This document shows, piece after piece, positions 1 to 8,209 of a stretch of 13,769 nt of DNA. The stretch's first letter is position 1. Each line of letters starts with the position of its first letter. The translations under genes were made by a program, and so were the position numbers. Location of the stretch: assembly GCA_012516015.1 (NCBI GenBank), contig JAAYXG010000069.1:1-13769 (forward strand), read 5' to 3'. The notes below the pieces were generated by a model. That model made no database searches and was not told where the DNA came from. It saw only the letters and a program-made list of their open reading frames with translations. Origin of the DNA: Lysobacteraceae bacterium. GTDB lineage: Bacteria; Pseudomonadota; Gammaproteobacteria; Steroidobacterales; Steroidobacteraceae.

Positions 1-1066
<1,066 letters not shown>

Positions 1067-1347
1067 GGTCGGAAGCTGAAGCGGCGAACAATGTGCATCA
1101 CGGGACACGATCCGAGAGTAAACGCCGGTTTGCGGCACCGAGGTTCCGCCGCCGCAGGAGCGGCATCGGGCCGCATCGACGGACTTTCCACGCGATTGTG
1201 CGTCACGCTTCTCGCGCGGGAAAGATCAGGACCTTTTCTGCTTGTGTCACCGGATGCTTGAGACTAGCCTTGAGGCAGCCTCCGAGCCAGGCGAGCCTGC
1301 GTTCGGACGGACCGGAAGCAGAACCAACGAGCGAGTTTGCACGCACG
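1067..1347. other. Divergent intergenic region
   Basis: This 281-base gap lies between the divergently transcribed treS and the TPR/TonB-domain gene, so both promoters should be here. I cannot point to a convincing sigma-70 pair. The best plus-strand candidate is TTGTGT followed after 17 bases by TAGCCT (about 1243-1271), which is weak. The plus-strand TPR frame stays open back to ATG 1093, but the extra 85 residues are Arg-rich, without domain character, and would bury the signal peptide, so I treat this stretch as non-coding. No RNA gene, strong hairpin or repeat stands out. Confidence 0.5.
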
Positions 1348-2730
1348 ATGACCTCGCTGACCAAAGCGGTGTACGGCGCCGTCTGCCTCTTGGCCTTCAA
1401 TGCGGCCAGCGCCAACGACGCGGGATTCGTTTCTGGCGACTCCCCGAAACAAGAGTACTGGGCGCGTTTCGATGACAAGGATTGGAGCGCCGCAGTCAGC
1501 GCTGCGGAGCAGCTCGTAGCTGCCGCAAGGAAGGAAGGCGCACCTCTGCCACTCGCCGAAGCGCTCGGTCTACTCGGTAGCGCCCAGCTTCGAAATGCCG
1601 ACTTGGCCGGGGCGGAGGCCTCATTCGAAGAAGCGCTCGCGATCGTGGAGCGCTCGGAGGGAAGAGCGAGCGGGCACACGTTGATGCCGCTTCAAGGCCT
1701 CGGCTTTACGTTCGCCGCAGGCAATCGTCACGAGGAAGCGATCCCCTATCTGGACCGGGCGCTGTTGATCTCGCATCGAACGCACGGTCTGTTTCACGAG
1801 GGGCAGCAGCCGATCCTGAAGCAGCTCGCGAACAGCCTCACGCACACTGGACAGCCGCTCGTCGCGGAGCGACACGTCAAGTACATGCTGCAAGTCGGCG
1901 AACGCGCGTACGGACAGGACGACCCGAAGATCGTGCCGCTCATGTGCCAAGTAGGCGATTGGCACGCGGAAGTCGGCAGCTTCGACACGGCGCGCCGCCA
2001 CTACCGAGACGCGATCAGACTCGTCGAAGACAAGCTCGGCAAGAAAGACGTGGCGCTCGTGCTTCCTCTGCGCAGGCTCGCAGCAAGCTTCCCTAAAGAG
2101 CTGGATTTCCGTGCCAAGGGCTTCATCGACCCTCACACGGCGCGCAGCCTGGAGGCACCGCCGATGCTACCGAGACGCGAAAACCCTCGTTATCTCTCGC
2201 GCGAGGGGCAGCGCGCGCTCTTGCGCGCGCTCGAAGTGCTGGAAGCGCAGCCCGATCCGCCGCAAGCACTTCTTTCCGAGACGCTGATCGAGCTCGGAGA
2301 TTGGTATCAATTCAGACAAGATCCCAAGAAGGCGCTGCAGTATTACCGACAAGCCGCCGTCGTTCTCGAGGAAATAAAGCGCAAAGCACCGGAAGCGGCG
2401 CAAGACCCGCTCGCCTTTCCGGTTCGCGTGTACTTTCCGGTGCCGTCGGTCATCGCGCGAGGTAACAGACTTTTCGCGGACCAGCGAGAAGAAGCGTTCG
2501 TGCAGCTCGAGTTCGACGTATTGGCCGACGGCAGCGTCGCGAATGCCATCGTCACGGGATCGAATACGTACCAGCGACACGTCAGCGAGATTCTGGACGC
2601 CATCCGCGATGCGCGATTTCGCCCGAAGTTCGTGGACGGTGAGCCGGTCGACACGATGGCGATGAGCTTTCGCGAAGTTTATTCCGTCAAGCGTCTTCCG
2701 GAACGAGAAGACGACGAAGAGGCATCCTAA
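1348..2730 (+). CDS. Exported TPR protein with a TonB-type C-terminal domain
   Basis: This 460-residue protein opens with a Sec signal peptide: Lys6, a hydrophobic stretch at about 7-20, and a likely cut after ASA at residue 22. That is the main reason for choosing ATG 1348 over the upstream ATG 1093; the ribosome binding site is poor at either. Residues about 28-345 hold several degenerate tetratricopeptide repeats, for example LAGAEASFEEALAIV, HEEAIPYLDRALLIS, FDTARRHYRDAIRLVE and PKKALQYYRQAAVVLE. Residues about 382-446 resemble the TonB C-terminal fold: VQLEFDVLADGSVANAIV, then FRPKFVDGEPVDT. Apart from the cleaved signal there is no membrane anchor or Pro-rich linker, so it is not a classical energy transducer. 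A periplasmic scaffold or adaptor is the likely role. The tail is acidic (EREDDEEAS). It converges on the lipoprotein gene, and their stops overlap by 4 bases. The substrate or partner is unknown. Confidence 0.82.
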   Translation: MTSLTKAVYGAVCLLAFNAASANDAGFVSGDSPKQEYWARFDDKDWSAAVSAAEQLVAAARKEGAPLPLAEALGLLGSAQLRNADLAGAEASFEEALAIVERSEGRASGHTLMPLQGLGFTFAAGNRHEEAIPYLDRALLISHRTHGLFHEGQQPILKQLANSLTHTGQPLVAERHVKYMLQVGERAYGQDDPKIVPLMCQVGDWHAEVGSFDTARRHYRDAIRLVEDKLGKKDVALVLPLRRLAASFPKELDFRAKGFIDPHTARSLEAPPMLPRRENPRYLSREGQRALLRALEVLEAQPDPPQALLSETLIELGDWYQFRQDPKKALQYYRQAAVVLEEIKRKAPEAAQDPLAFPVRVYFPVPSVIARGNRLFADQREEAFVQLEFDVLADGSVANAIVTGSNTYQRHVSEILDAIRDARFRPKFVDGEPVDTMAMSFREVYSVKRLPEREDDEEAS

Positions 2731-3647
2731 AACCGGGTCACCGTCAAACGGTCGATGCGCGCGAAGGCTTCCGGGTCGGGCGCCGGCTCTTGCGGCTCGT
2801 CATCCTGCGTTTCCGACTGCGGTGCGGGCCTCGTCTCAACCTCGCCCTCCGTAGGCGCAGGCTCGATTGGCTCAGGCAACGGGATCAAAGCGTCTTCGCT
2901 CGAAGAAGTGTCCTCGCTCGAGCCGGCGGCCTCGCCTGCGGTCGATGATGTGTCGCTCGGCACGGGCGCCCCAGGATCATCGGCCGTCTCGGCGTCGGGC
3001 AACAGCCCTCGCACGATCGCTTGGTCGCGAAACTCCACCGCGAGCTTCGCGCCCGCATCGCGCATCGCGAGCGCGGTCGCGTTTTGCAGCGGCTCGGTAT
3101 ATGAAAGTCCGCCGGCGGGCGCGGTACCGTAACCCGTAAAGCCCCACGAATCCGCGAGCTTGCCGTCGGGCAAGTAGACGTTGACGCGATACTTGATGCT
3201 CACCGCGTAGAACGGAGAGCCGGCATCGCGAGGTGTCACGAACGCGTACTCCTCCACGCTCGGCTCGAGAATCGCGGCGATCGATTCGCCGAGCTCGGAT
3301 CCCGCGTTCAAGCTATAGACGATCACGCGCTCGAACATCGCCGTGAGGAGCCGGGAAAGCGCATCGGTCTGTGCTTTGCCGATATCGATGTTCCAATCGG
3401 TGCCCCAGCGCTCTTCCTTGTGCACGTACTGCATGAACTCGGCGGGCATGAAAAGCGCGACGGTCACCGGGATCTTGACGACGAGCGGCTGCGGAATCCT
3501 CGCGGTCGCAATGACATGCTTGGGTCCGCAACCCGCGAGCAGCACGAGCACGACGACGAACAGGCACACGAAACCGGTCATCGCCGCACGACCAGCGCGT
3601 GGCCGAGCGAGAGCGACACGCGGGGAGCTTGGTGCGTTCACGATCAC
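2727..3647 (-). CDS. Predicted outer-membrane lipoprotein with acidic Pro/Ser/Glu-rich tail
   Basis: I start this gene at GTG 3647-3645, giving 306 residues. The GTG overlaps the TGA of the upstream vWA gene (GTGA), and a GAGG lies 5 bases before it (3656-3653). This start also supplies an Arg-rich n-region (R10, R15, R17, R20) before the hydrophobic run VCLFVVVLVLLAG and lipobox Cys40. The ATG at 3581 would leave the signal with no positive charge and has no ribosome binding site. Gly at +2 after the Cys does not match the Asp retention signal, so outer-membrane sorting is expected. Residues about 50-218 form a mixed alpha/beta globular domain of no family I recognise (for example VALFMPAEFMQYVHKEERWG and YAVSIKYRVNVYLPDGKLAD). 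Residues about 219-306 are a disordered tail rich in Ser, Glu, Asp and Pro, ending LTVTRF. As last gene of the operon it may be the outer-membrane contact of the machine. That role is inferred only from position and sorting signal. Confidence 0.8.
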   Translation of the reverse strand: MIVNAPSSPRVALARPRAGRAAMTGFVCLFVVVLVLLAGCGPKHVIATARIPQPLVVKIPVTVALFMPAEFMQYVHKEERWGTDWNIDIGKAQTDALSRLLTAMFERVIVYSLNAGSELGESIAAILEPSVEEYAFVTPRDAGSPFYAVSIKYRVNVYLPDGKLADSWGFTGYGTAPAGGLSYTEPLQNATALAMRDAGAKLAVEFRDQAIVRGLLPDAETADDPGAPVPSDTSSTAGEAAGSSEDTSSSEDALIPLPEPIEPAPTEGEVETRPAPQSETQDDEPQEPAPDPEAFARIDRLTVTRF

Positions 3648-4714
3648 GATGACCTCGGCGTTGTCTTTCCGATCTCGGCAGCTTCCGCATCGCCGATCCT
3701 GAACATCGGGCGACGGCCGCGCTCGGGCTCGCCGAGCCCGACGAAGGACCCGCCGTTGCGCTGACAAAGGATACGCATGAGCGTCGCGAAACGGACGCTA
3801 GTGTACTGCGGCGCATCGGGGCGCACCGGGAACCCGATTGCATGAATACGCACGCGGCGCTCGCCGGTTTCATCTTCGCGGTTAATCACATCGACACCCT
3901 TGACCACGGAATCGATCGAGGAGCCCGTGAACTCATCGCCGAACACGTACAGGCTGATCTTCTTGTCCTTCGAATAGTACGTGCGAATCGCTTCGACAAT
4001 CCCTTCGATCGGGCTCGAGTTCGAGAAGGCATTCCAGGTGCGCAGGCGATCGATCACGGTGCGTCGCTGCTGCGGCGTATCGGGGATCCACTTACCCCGG
4101 TAGCCCGGAAACATGTACGTGCCCTCGTCGTTCATGACCTGGAAACCCTTGACCTTCGGATAGACGTTCAAGGTTTCCTCTACCTTCTCGAGCATCATCG
4201 GCCACACGTAGTTGAACATGCTGCCCGAGGTATCGATGATGAAGATGATGTACTCGCTGTCGACAGGGATGCCGCCGATCGCATCGTCCCGCTTGCGGCG
4301 AAAACCCTCCCCGAGGAGCCGCTTCATCTCTTCGGTCAAAGTCTGCTGCGCCGAAGCGAGCCGACCTTCGAGTTGATTGGCGACATCGGCTTCTTGCTTC
4401 GATGCCGCGTACTTGCCGCGAATATCGCTCAGATCGCCGCTCAGTCGCGCGATGCGCTCCTTCGCCTCCGACAATTGCTCCTTCTTCGCCCTGAGATCGC
4501 GATTCAAGATCTCGGCCTGTCCGTGAATATCGACGAGCTCGTCTTGCAACTTGAGCAGCTGCGCCTGCACCTGTTCTCGATCCTGCTCGATCTCGGGCGA
4601 GCGCATGTCGCTCAGCACGAGCAGAAGCACGACCGAGCCCAGTCCGCACGTGATGCAATCCAGGAACGAGATGCTGAAGATCTCGGTTTCGCGACGAACT
4701 TGTCTACGAGCCAT
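3644..4714 (-). CDS. Inner-membrane vWA-domain protein with ExbD-like N-terminal helix (paralogue B)
   Basis: The protein has 356 residues. ATG 4714 is preceded by GGAG at 4724-4721 with a 6-base spacer, so I prefer it to the open extension to ATG 4852, which would run through the repeat arrays. The basic N-terminus MARRQVRRE is followed by FSISFLDCITCGLGSVVL (13-30) in a single membrane helix ending near 35, giving N-in topology. Residues about 40-135 are a Glu/Lys/Arg-rich coiled coil. A von Willebrand factor A domain follows from about 153: YIIFIIDTSGSM carries the MIDAS D-x-S-x-S at 161-165, SNSSPIEG (231-238) sits where the second metal-site loop would be, and FGDEFTG (258-264) where the third Asp is expected. 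Metal-dependent ligand binding is plausible. The whole domain should be periplasmic. It shares its architecture and membrane motif with the gene immediately upstream. A fusion or separate function of the basic C-terminal tail (PERGRRPMFRI onward) cannot be judged. Confidence 0.88.
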   Translation of the reverse strand: MARRQVRRETEIFSISFLDCITCGLGSVVLLLVLSDMRSPEIEQDREQVQAQLLKLQDELVDIHGQAEILNRDLRAKKEQLSEAKERIARLSGDLSDIRGKYAASKQEADVANQLEGRLASAQQTLTEEMKRLLGEGFRRKRDDAIGGIPVDSEYIIFIIDTSGSMFNYVWPMMLEKVEETLNVYPKVKGFQVMNDEGTYMFPGYRGKWIPDTPQQRRTVIDRLRTWNAFSNSSPIEGIVEAIRTYYSKDKKISLYVFGDEFTGSSIDSVVKGVDVINREDETGERRVRIHAIGFPVRPDAPQYTSVRFATLMRILCQRNGGSFVGLGEPERGRRPMFRIGDAEAAEIGKTTPRSS

Positions 4715-4730
4715 GATGCGCTCCGCGCGG

Positions 4731-4758
4731 GCTTGGGGCGTGGGGCTTGGGGCATGGG
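4731..4758 (+). repeat. Four tandem G-rich heptamers (GCNTGGG), left arm
   Basis: Four back-to-back heptamers read GCTTGGG, GCGTGGG, GCTTGGG, GCATGGG on the plus strand. This gives G runs at 4735-4738, 4742-4745, 4749-4752 and 4756-4758, separated by 3-base loops, which fits a G-quadruplex motif on the plus strand. The array is the imperfect reverse complement of the array at 4840-4871 (25 of 28 positions pair between 4731-4758 and 4841-4868; 21 of 22 in the core). It lies just before the ribosome binding site of vWA gene B. Confidence 0.85.
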
Positions 4759-4761
4759 CCA

Positions 4762-4779
4762 GCATGCGCGCGCGCGCGC
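4762..4779. other. Alternating purine-pyrimidine tract, mostly (CG)n
   Basis: Eighteen bases alternate purine and pyrimidine without a break (GCATG then CGCG...C). It is a classical candidate for Z-DNA and sits in the spacer between the two heptamer arrays. Its presence is certain; any function is unproven. Confidence 0.5.
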
Positions 4780-4839
4780 TCCCGACCTCGCGAACGAGTA
4801 GCAGCCCGTCGGTCAATCCTCGCCACTGAGTGGATCTTG

Positions 4840-4871
4840 CCCCGAGCCCCAAGCCCCAAGCCCCAAGCCCC
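4840..4871 (-). repeat. Tandem C4/G4 heptamers with G-quadruplex potential, right arm
   Basis: On the minus (mRNA) strand this is five G4 runs separated by CTT, CTT, CTT and CTC, starting three bases after the TGA of vWA gene A. It meets the strict G4N3 quadruplex pattern with one spare G run. It can also pair with the C-rich transcript of the left arm about 80 bases further on, to make a long hairpin. A perfect 11-base palindrome, CCACTGAGTGG (4823-4833), lies between the arms and could make a small separate element. Possible roles are mRNA 3'-end protection, attenuation between operon genes, or a slippage-prone phase-variable tract. None is shown by sequence alone. Confidence 0.85.
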
Positions 4872-4873
4872 TT

Positions 4874-5968
4874 TCATGGCCAATCCTTCGACGGGCTCAT
4901 AAATGAGCCGCCAGTCGTGCGGGCCGCGAGCCAGAAGGCCGCGGGCGCGGAAGGATCGCCTTCCATCGGCATCAGAATCACATTGAGCGGCACGTCGCGC
5001 GGGTACTTCGCGAACGCGCGATCGAAGAGCTTCAGACGGTCGTTGCCATCGACCGTCTTGCGGATCAGCGGAGCGCTCGTGCCCTGGGTCGGCAGACCGT
5101 CCGTGATCATGATCACGTTGTCGGGCCGCGGATTGAGCGCATTCATCGCAATGAACGCGTTCTCGATGCTCGTACCGTCCTTCGGAATCGTCTTACGCAA
5201 ATTGTTGATCGCATCCCCCAGCGCGTTCGGATCGTTCGTCTTGAGCCACTTGCCTTCGGAGCCCTGGACGAGCGCCCACGCTTTCGTATTGAACGCGTAA
5301 ATCTGGAACTCGCTCTCGAGCGGGATCTGCGCCGCGAGCCATTCGACGGTCGACAGCGTGCGCTGCCATTTCTCCGAAAGCATCTTGTGCGCATCGGACA
5401 TGTTGCGCATGCGCAGAACGTTGACGACCGTATCGTCCAACATGCTCGCGGACACATCGACGAGCAACAGGATGCGATCGCCGCCGACACGCAGACCCGT
5501 AAGGTATTGCCGATCGCCTTGGCCGACGAATCCTCTCACGCGCGTGCCCTGCGCGCTCGCATCTCGGGTCGCGCCTTCGAGACGCCGCGTCCCTTCTTCG
5601 AGCGCCTTCAAATCGGCTTTCAGCCGCTCGATCGCCTCGCGCCGCGACAGCGTTTCTTTGTCCGCCTCGGCGAGCTCGACCTTCAAGCGCTCGGTCTCTT
5701 CGATGACACGGGTCCCCATTCCCTCGGTGCGCACCTGTTCCGCTTCGGTCTCGATCAGCGAGTTACGCAGCATCACGAGATTTTGATAGCCCTCGAGCAC
5801 CTGCTCTTCCAATTTCGAGACCTCGGCCATCATCGCTTGCGACTCGGTCGTGCGCCGCAACCCGCCTTGCGCGTTGATCAACGTATAGACGAGCACGACC
5901 GAGCCGAACGCGCATGTGATGCAGTCCAGGAAGGACATGCTGAAGACTTCAGTCTTGCGGCGCGCCAT
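4874..5968 (-). CDS. Inner-membrane vWA-domain protein with ExbD-like N-terminal helix (paralogue A)
   Basis: The protein has 364 residues and starts at ATG 5968, overlapping the end of the Hsp70-like/FHA gene by 20 bases, which suggests coupled translation. MARRKTEV is followed by FSMSFLDCITCAFGSVVL (9-26) and a membrane helix to about residue 34, N-terminus in the cytoplasm. Residues about 45-135 form a long heptad-like coiled coil. From about 164 comes a vWA domain with a complete MIDAS set: DVSASM (Asp171, Ser173, Ser175), Thr266 in DGTSIEN and Asp290 in MITDG. The last 25 residues, PAAFWLAARTTGGSFMSPSK, keep the typical vWA end, where the domain closes with A.TGG.F. The position of Asp15 before the hydrophobic run matches the proton-carrying Asp of ExbD/TolR (NVTPLVDVML pattern), and the neighbouring channel gene supports that reading. 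It is a paralogue of the next gene downstream. Confidence 0.9.
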   Translation of the reverse strand: MARRKTEVFSMSFLDCITCAFGSVVLVYTLINAQGGLRRTTESQAMMAEVSKLEEQVLEGYQNLVMLRNSLIETEAEQVRTEGMGTRVIEETERLKVELAEADKETLSRREAIERLKADLKALEEGTRRLEGATRDASAQGTRVRGFVGQGDRQYLTGLRVGGDRILLLVDVSASMLDDTVVNVLRMRNMSDAHKMLSEKWQRTLSTVEWLAAQIPLESEFQIYAFNTKAWALVQGSEGKWLKTNDPNALGDAINNLRKTIPKDGTSIENAFIAMNALNPRPDNVIMITDGLPTQGTSAPLIRKTVDGNDRLKLFDRAFAKYPRDVPLNVILMPMEGDPSAPAAFWLAARTTGGSFMSPSKDWP

Positions 5969-7349
5969 CGTCGTTCACCAACTGAATCAATTCCAACGTC
6001 ACGCCCGGCGCACCGAGACGCAGACGGTCGCCGACGGTGAGCGTCGTCCGCCCGGCTACACGTTCATCGTTCACGTAGGATCCGTACGTGCTGTGGTCCT
6101 CGATGAGCACGGCACCGTTGAGCCGCAGCAGCTTGCAGTGGGAGCGGGAAATACCGGGCGCGGCGGTCGGGAGCATCAGCGCCCGAAGACCCGGCGCAAC
6201 CGACCAGCCGATGTGCAGGGGCTCCTCCGTGATGCGCCAGGCCCGCCCTTGGAATAGCACATGCGTCGGCCGCAGCGGCGGGGGCGTCGGTTCGAACGCT
6301 TGCGGACGCGCTTCGCCCGTCGCAGCGGCCGCAACCGGCAGGTGATACACGAGCGCGAGGGCATCCGCCGGGCGACGAACCGCCGCTTCGTGCTGGAGCG
6401 CTCCGAGCGCGGCCGCGCCCCGATCGAGCACCTGCACTTCACAATCGCGCAATGTTCGAAAGCGATCCAGCAGCCCCGGCATGCGTGCAACGCGCTGCGA
6501 TACGCGCAGCTCGATCGGCATGCCTGCAACGCGAGCGCCCTGCACGAGCTTTTGCAGCTCTGCGTAATGACGTTCCGCGGCGGCAATGAACTGCTCGCGC
6601 TCGAGCTCCACTTCGAACGTACGCTCTGCGTGGCTCATCGACAGCACGACGCGCTCCTCGTGCTCGAGCGTTTCGAGCCAGCCGGGCAGCAAATCGAGAA
6701 GCCGCTGCTCGTTCGCTGCTTCGTGCAGCGGATCGAAGCGCGTCTTGCGCACGAAATGCTCGGCGATGAAGTGCATCCACGTCTGTTGCAGGGCAAGCAA
6801 CCCGTGTTGCAAGGCGATCTCGAAGCGACTGCGCTTGAGTCCCGGGCGATCGCCTCCGGCATACTCGAGCACGGTCAGAAGCGCCTGATGCAGCTCGAGC
6901 TCGAGGTGGAGCACGCGAGCGGGCGCCGGCTCGAGGCTGCAGGCGGCGAGCGCCGCATCGACGAGACCCGCAACCTGCACACCGGTCTCGTTGATGACGC
7001 CGAGGAGCAGTCCTAATTGCTCACGACTGTAGCCCGCAGGAATCGCGAGCAGAATGCCTTCACCGTCCTTATGCGGACGAAGCATCGATTCTGCCTGCGC
7101 GAATGCGAGATCCGCCGGCGTCTGCGCCAAACGCGACGGGCGCGGGAGCGGGCTCGTGCTCAGTGCGCGCCAGTAGTTCGTCTGCGCGAGCAGCGGCTTC
7201 AAGCGCACACGGCTCGCCGCCTCGACACCCGTCAAGGTCCGCTCGTTCTCGAGCAGCGCCATGCCCGGCGCTTCTTGGACGATCGAAACGGCCTCTGCGC
7301 GTCGCTGCGCGAGCACGATGCCGGAGTCGATGAGCTCGAGAGAAAGCAT
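5949..7349 (-). CDS. Hsp70/actin-like protein with C-terminal FHA domain
   Basis: The protein has 466 residues, no signal peptide and no membrane segment, so it should be cytoplasmic. The first 330 residues look like a diverged Hsp70/actin-type fold. The clearest piece is LLAIPAGYSREQLGLLLGVI with the following TGVQVAGLVDAALAA (100-136), the usual alpha/beta step with an 'AG...L.ePvAA' ending. VLHLELELHQALLTVLE (146-162) sits at the second phosphate-loop position and RVARMPGLLDRF (286-297) at the Hsp70 'GGssriP.v' position. The phosphate-binding Gly residues and the DLGTT motif are absent (N-terminus LELIDSGIVLA), so ATP hydrolysis is doubtful. Residues about 375-457 are a good FHA domain: LHIG, SRSH at 401-404 and TYGSYVN at 421-427, the phosphothreonine-binding loops. 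It could read phosphorylation by the kinase in the same operon. The gene starts 22 bases after the channel gene, with only a distant GAGGT. Identification of the N-terminal fold is tentative; the FHA domain is firm. Confidence 0.82.
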   Translation of the reverse strand: MLSLELIDSGIVLAQRRAEAVSIVQEAPGMALLENERTLTGVEAASRVRLKPLLAQTNYWRALSTSPLPRPSRLAQTPADLAFAQAESMLRPHKDGEGILLAIPAGYSREQLGLLLGVINETGVQVAGLVDAALAACSLEPAPARVLHLELELHQALLTVLEYAGGDRPGLKRSRFEIALQHGLLALQQTWMHFIAEHFVRKTRFDPLHEAANEQRLLDLLPGWLETLEHEERVVLSMSHAERTFEVELEREQFIAAAERHYAELQKLVQGARVAGMPIELRVSQRVARMPGLLDRFRTLRDCEVQVLDRGAAALGALQHEAAVRRPADALALVYHLPVAAAATGEARPQAFEPTPPPLRPTHVLFQGRAWRITEEPLHIGWSVAPGLRALMLPTAAPGISRSHCKLLRLNGAVLIEDHSTYGSYVNDERVAGRTTLTVGDRLRLGAPGVTLELIQLVNDDGAPQD

Positions 7350-7371
7350 GGTTCAGTGACGAGTGCGCACC

Positions 7372-8202
7372 TCAGCGCACCTGCATATGCCTGATCAAGT
7401 GCTGATCGATCCAATGCTCGGTATCGTGCACGAACCCTTCTTGCGCCTGCTGCAACTGGTGCAGGAAGAACATGAGAATGATCGTGAGCAACAACGCGAC
7501 GAACGTCGCGTTGAACGCGATACCGAGATCCGATGTCACGCCGGTGATGTCGCCGGTGACGGCCTTGTGCGCCTGTAGGAGCGCATCGCCGATGTGACGC
7601 ACCGTACCGATGAAGCCGATGGCCGGGATCGCCCAAGCGATATAGCGAATCATCGCGAGCCCGGAGTCGAGCCGGTCGGCTTCGGAATCGCACACCGCGC
7701 GCGCGGTTTCTGCCGAATCCCGAATGTTGCGCGTCGCGGCGAACCGATCGAGCGTTCGCTGCAGCGCGCGTACGACGAGCATCGGCTTGTCCTCCTCGGG
7801 CAAGTCTTCGAGCTGACGCGCATAGTCCTTCGCATCCTCCGGGAGCACTTTGATGCCTTCCGGAACATGAATGAGCTCGCGCTCGAGGAGCTTGCGCTCG
7901 CGCCGTACGAGCAGCGCCTTGTAGCCGATGATCAACATCGCCCACACGAAGTGGATGATCTCGGCTTCCTGCTCGAGATCCTTGATGACGAGGAACACCG
8001 AACGCGACGGCACGTAGTCCGGGTCGGCGCGCATACGCGCCTGTTCGGCTGCGATGACTTCCGTTCCGGCCGGCCTGATCCACGCGACGTAGAGCGCGTG
8101 CACCGACACTACGGTCACGATGAGCGCGAACAACGTGACGAAAAACTCGCTCGGGTACTGAACCCGGCGGCGAGGAGGCACTGGTGCTGCTTCTGCGACC
8201 AT
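7372..8202 (-). CDS. MotA/TolQ/ExbB-family proton-channel subunit
   Basis: This 276-residue inner-membrane protein has four predicted membrane helices at about 20-42, 79-98, 185-207 and 222-248. The second half carries the MotA/TolQ/ExbB signature: IAWAIPAIGFIGTVRHIGDAL (188-208) and TSDLGIAFNATFVALLLTII (223-242). Thr200 and Thr233 stand where ExbB and TolQ keep pore-lining threonines. In this family five copies surround a dimeric partner (ExbD, TolR, MotB) and use proton flow to move it. The cytoplasmic loop between helices 2 and 3 is long and charged, as usual. No canonical ExbD or MotB gene is visible nearby; the two vWA proteins, with ExbD-like N-termini, are the obvious candidate partners. 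ATG 8202 lies 7 bases after the stop of the preceding gene, behind GAGA. Four helices and a short tail make it nearer TolQ/ExbB than ZorA, which carries a long cytoplasmic tail. Confidence 0.9.
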   Translation of the reverse strand: MVAEAAPVPPRRRVQYPSEFFVTLFALIVTVVSVHALYVAWIRPAGTEVIAAEQARMRADPDYVPSRSVFLVIKDLEQEAEIIHFVWAMLIIGYKALLVRRERKLLERELIHVPEGIKVLPEDAKDYARQLEDLPEEDKPMLVVRALQRTLDRFAATRNIRDSAETARAVCDSEADRLDSGLAMIRYIAWAIPAIGFIGTVRHIGDALLQAHKAVTGDITGVTSDLGIAFNATFVALLLTIILMFFLHQLQQAQEGFVHDTEHWIDQHLIRHMQVR

Positions 8203-8209
8203 AGGATTC

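Noticed and set aside
1093..1347. N-terminal extension of the TPR/TonB gene to ATG 1093
   Set aside because: It would put 85 Arg-rich residues before a clear signal peptide; ATG 1348 fits export.
4715..4852. N-terminal extension of vWA gene B to ATG 4852
   Set aside because: The frame is open but runs through the heptamer repeats, and a good ribosome binding site precedes ATG 4714. Paralogue A also begins with MARR at the same point.
4731..4871. CRISPR-like or intrinsic-terminator reading of the repeats
   Set aside because: Repeats are contiguous 7-mers with no spacers; the hairpin loop is about 80 bases with no U-run after it.
7372..8202. Zorya defence system (ZorA/ZorB)
   Set aside because: The channel protein lacks the long ZorA tail, and no ZorC, ZorD or ZorE is present. 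Only the general motor principle is shared.
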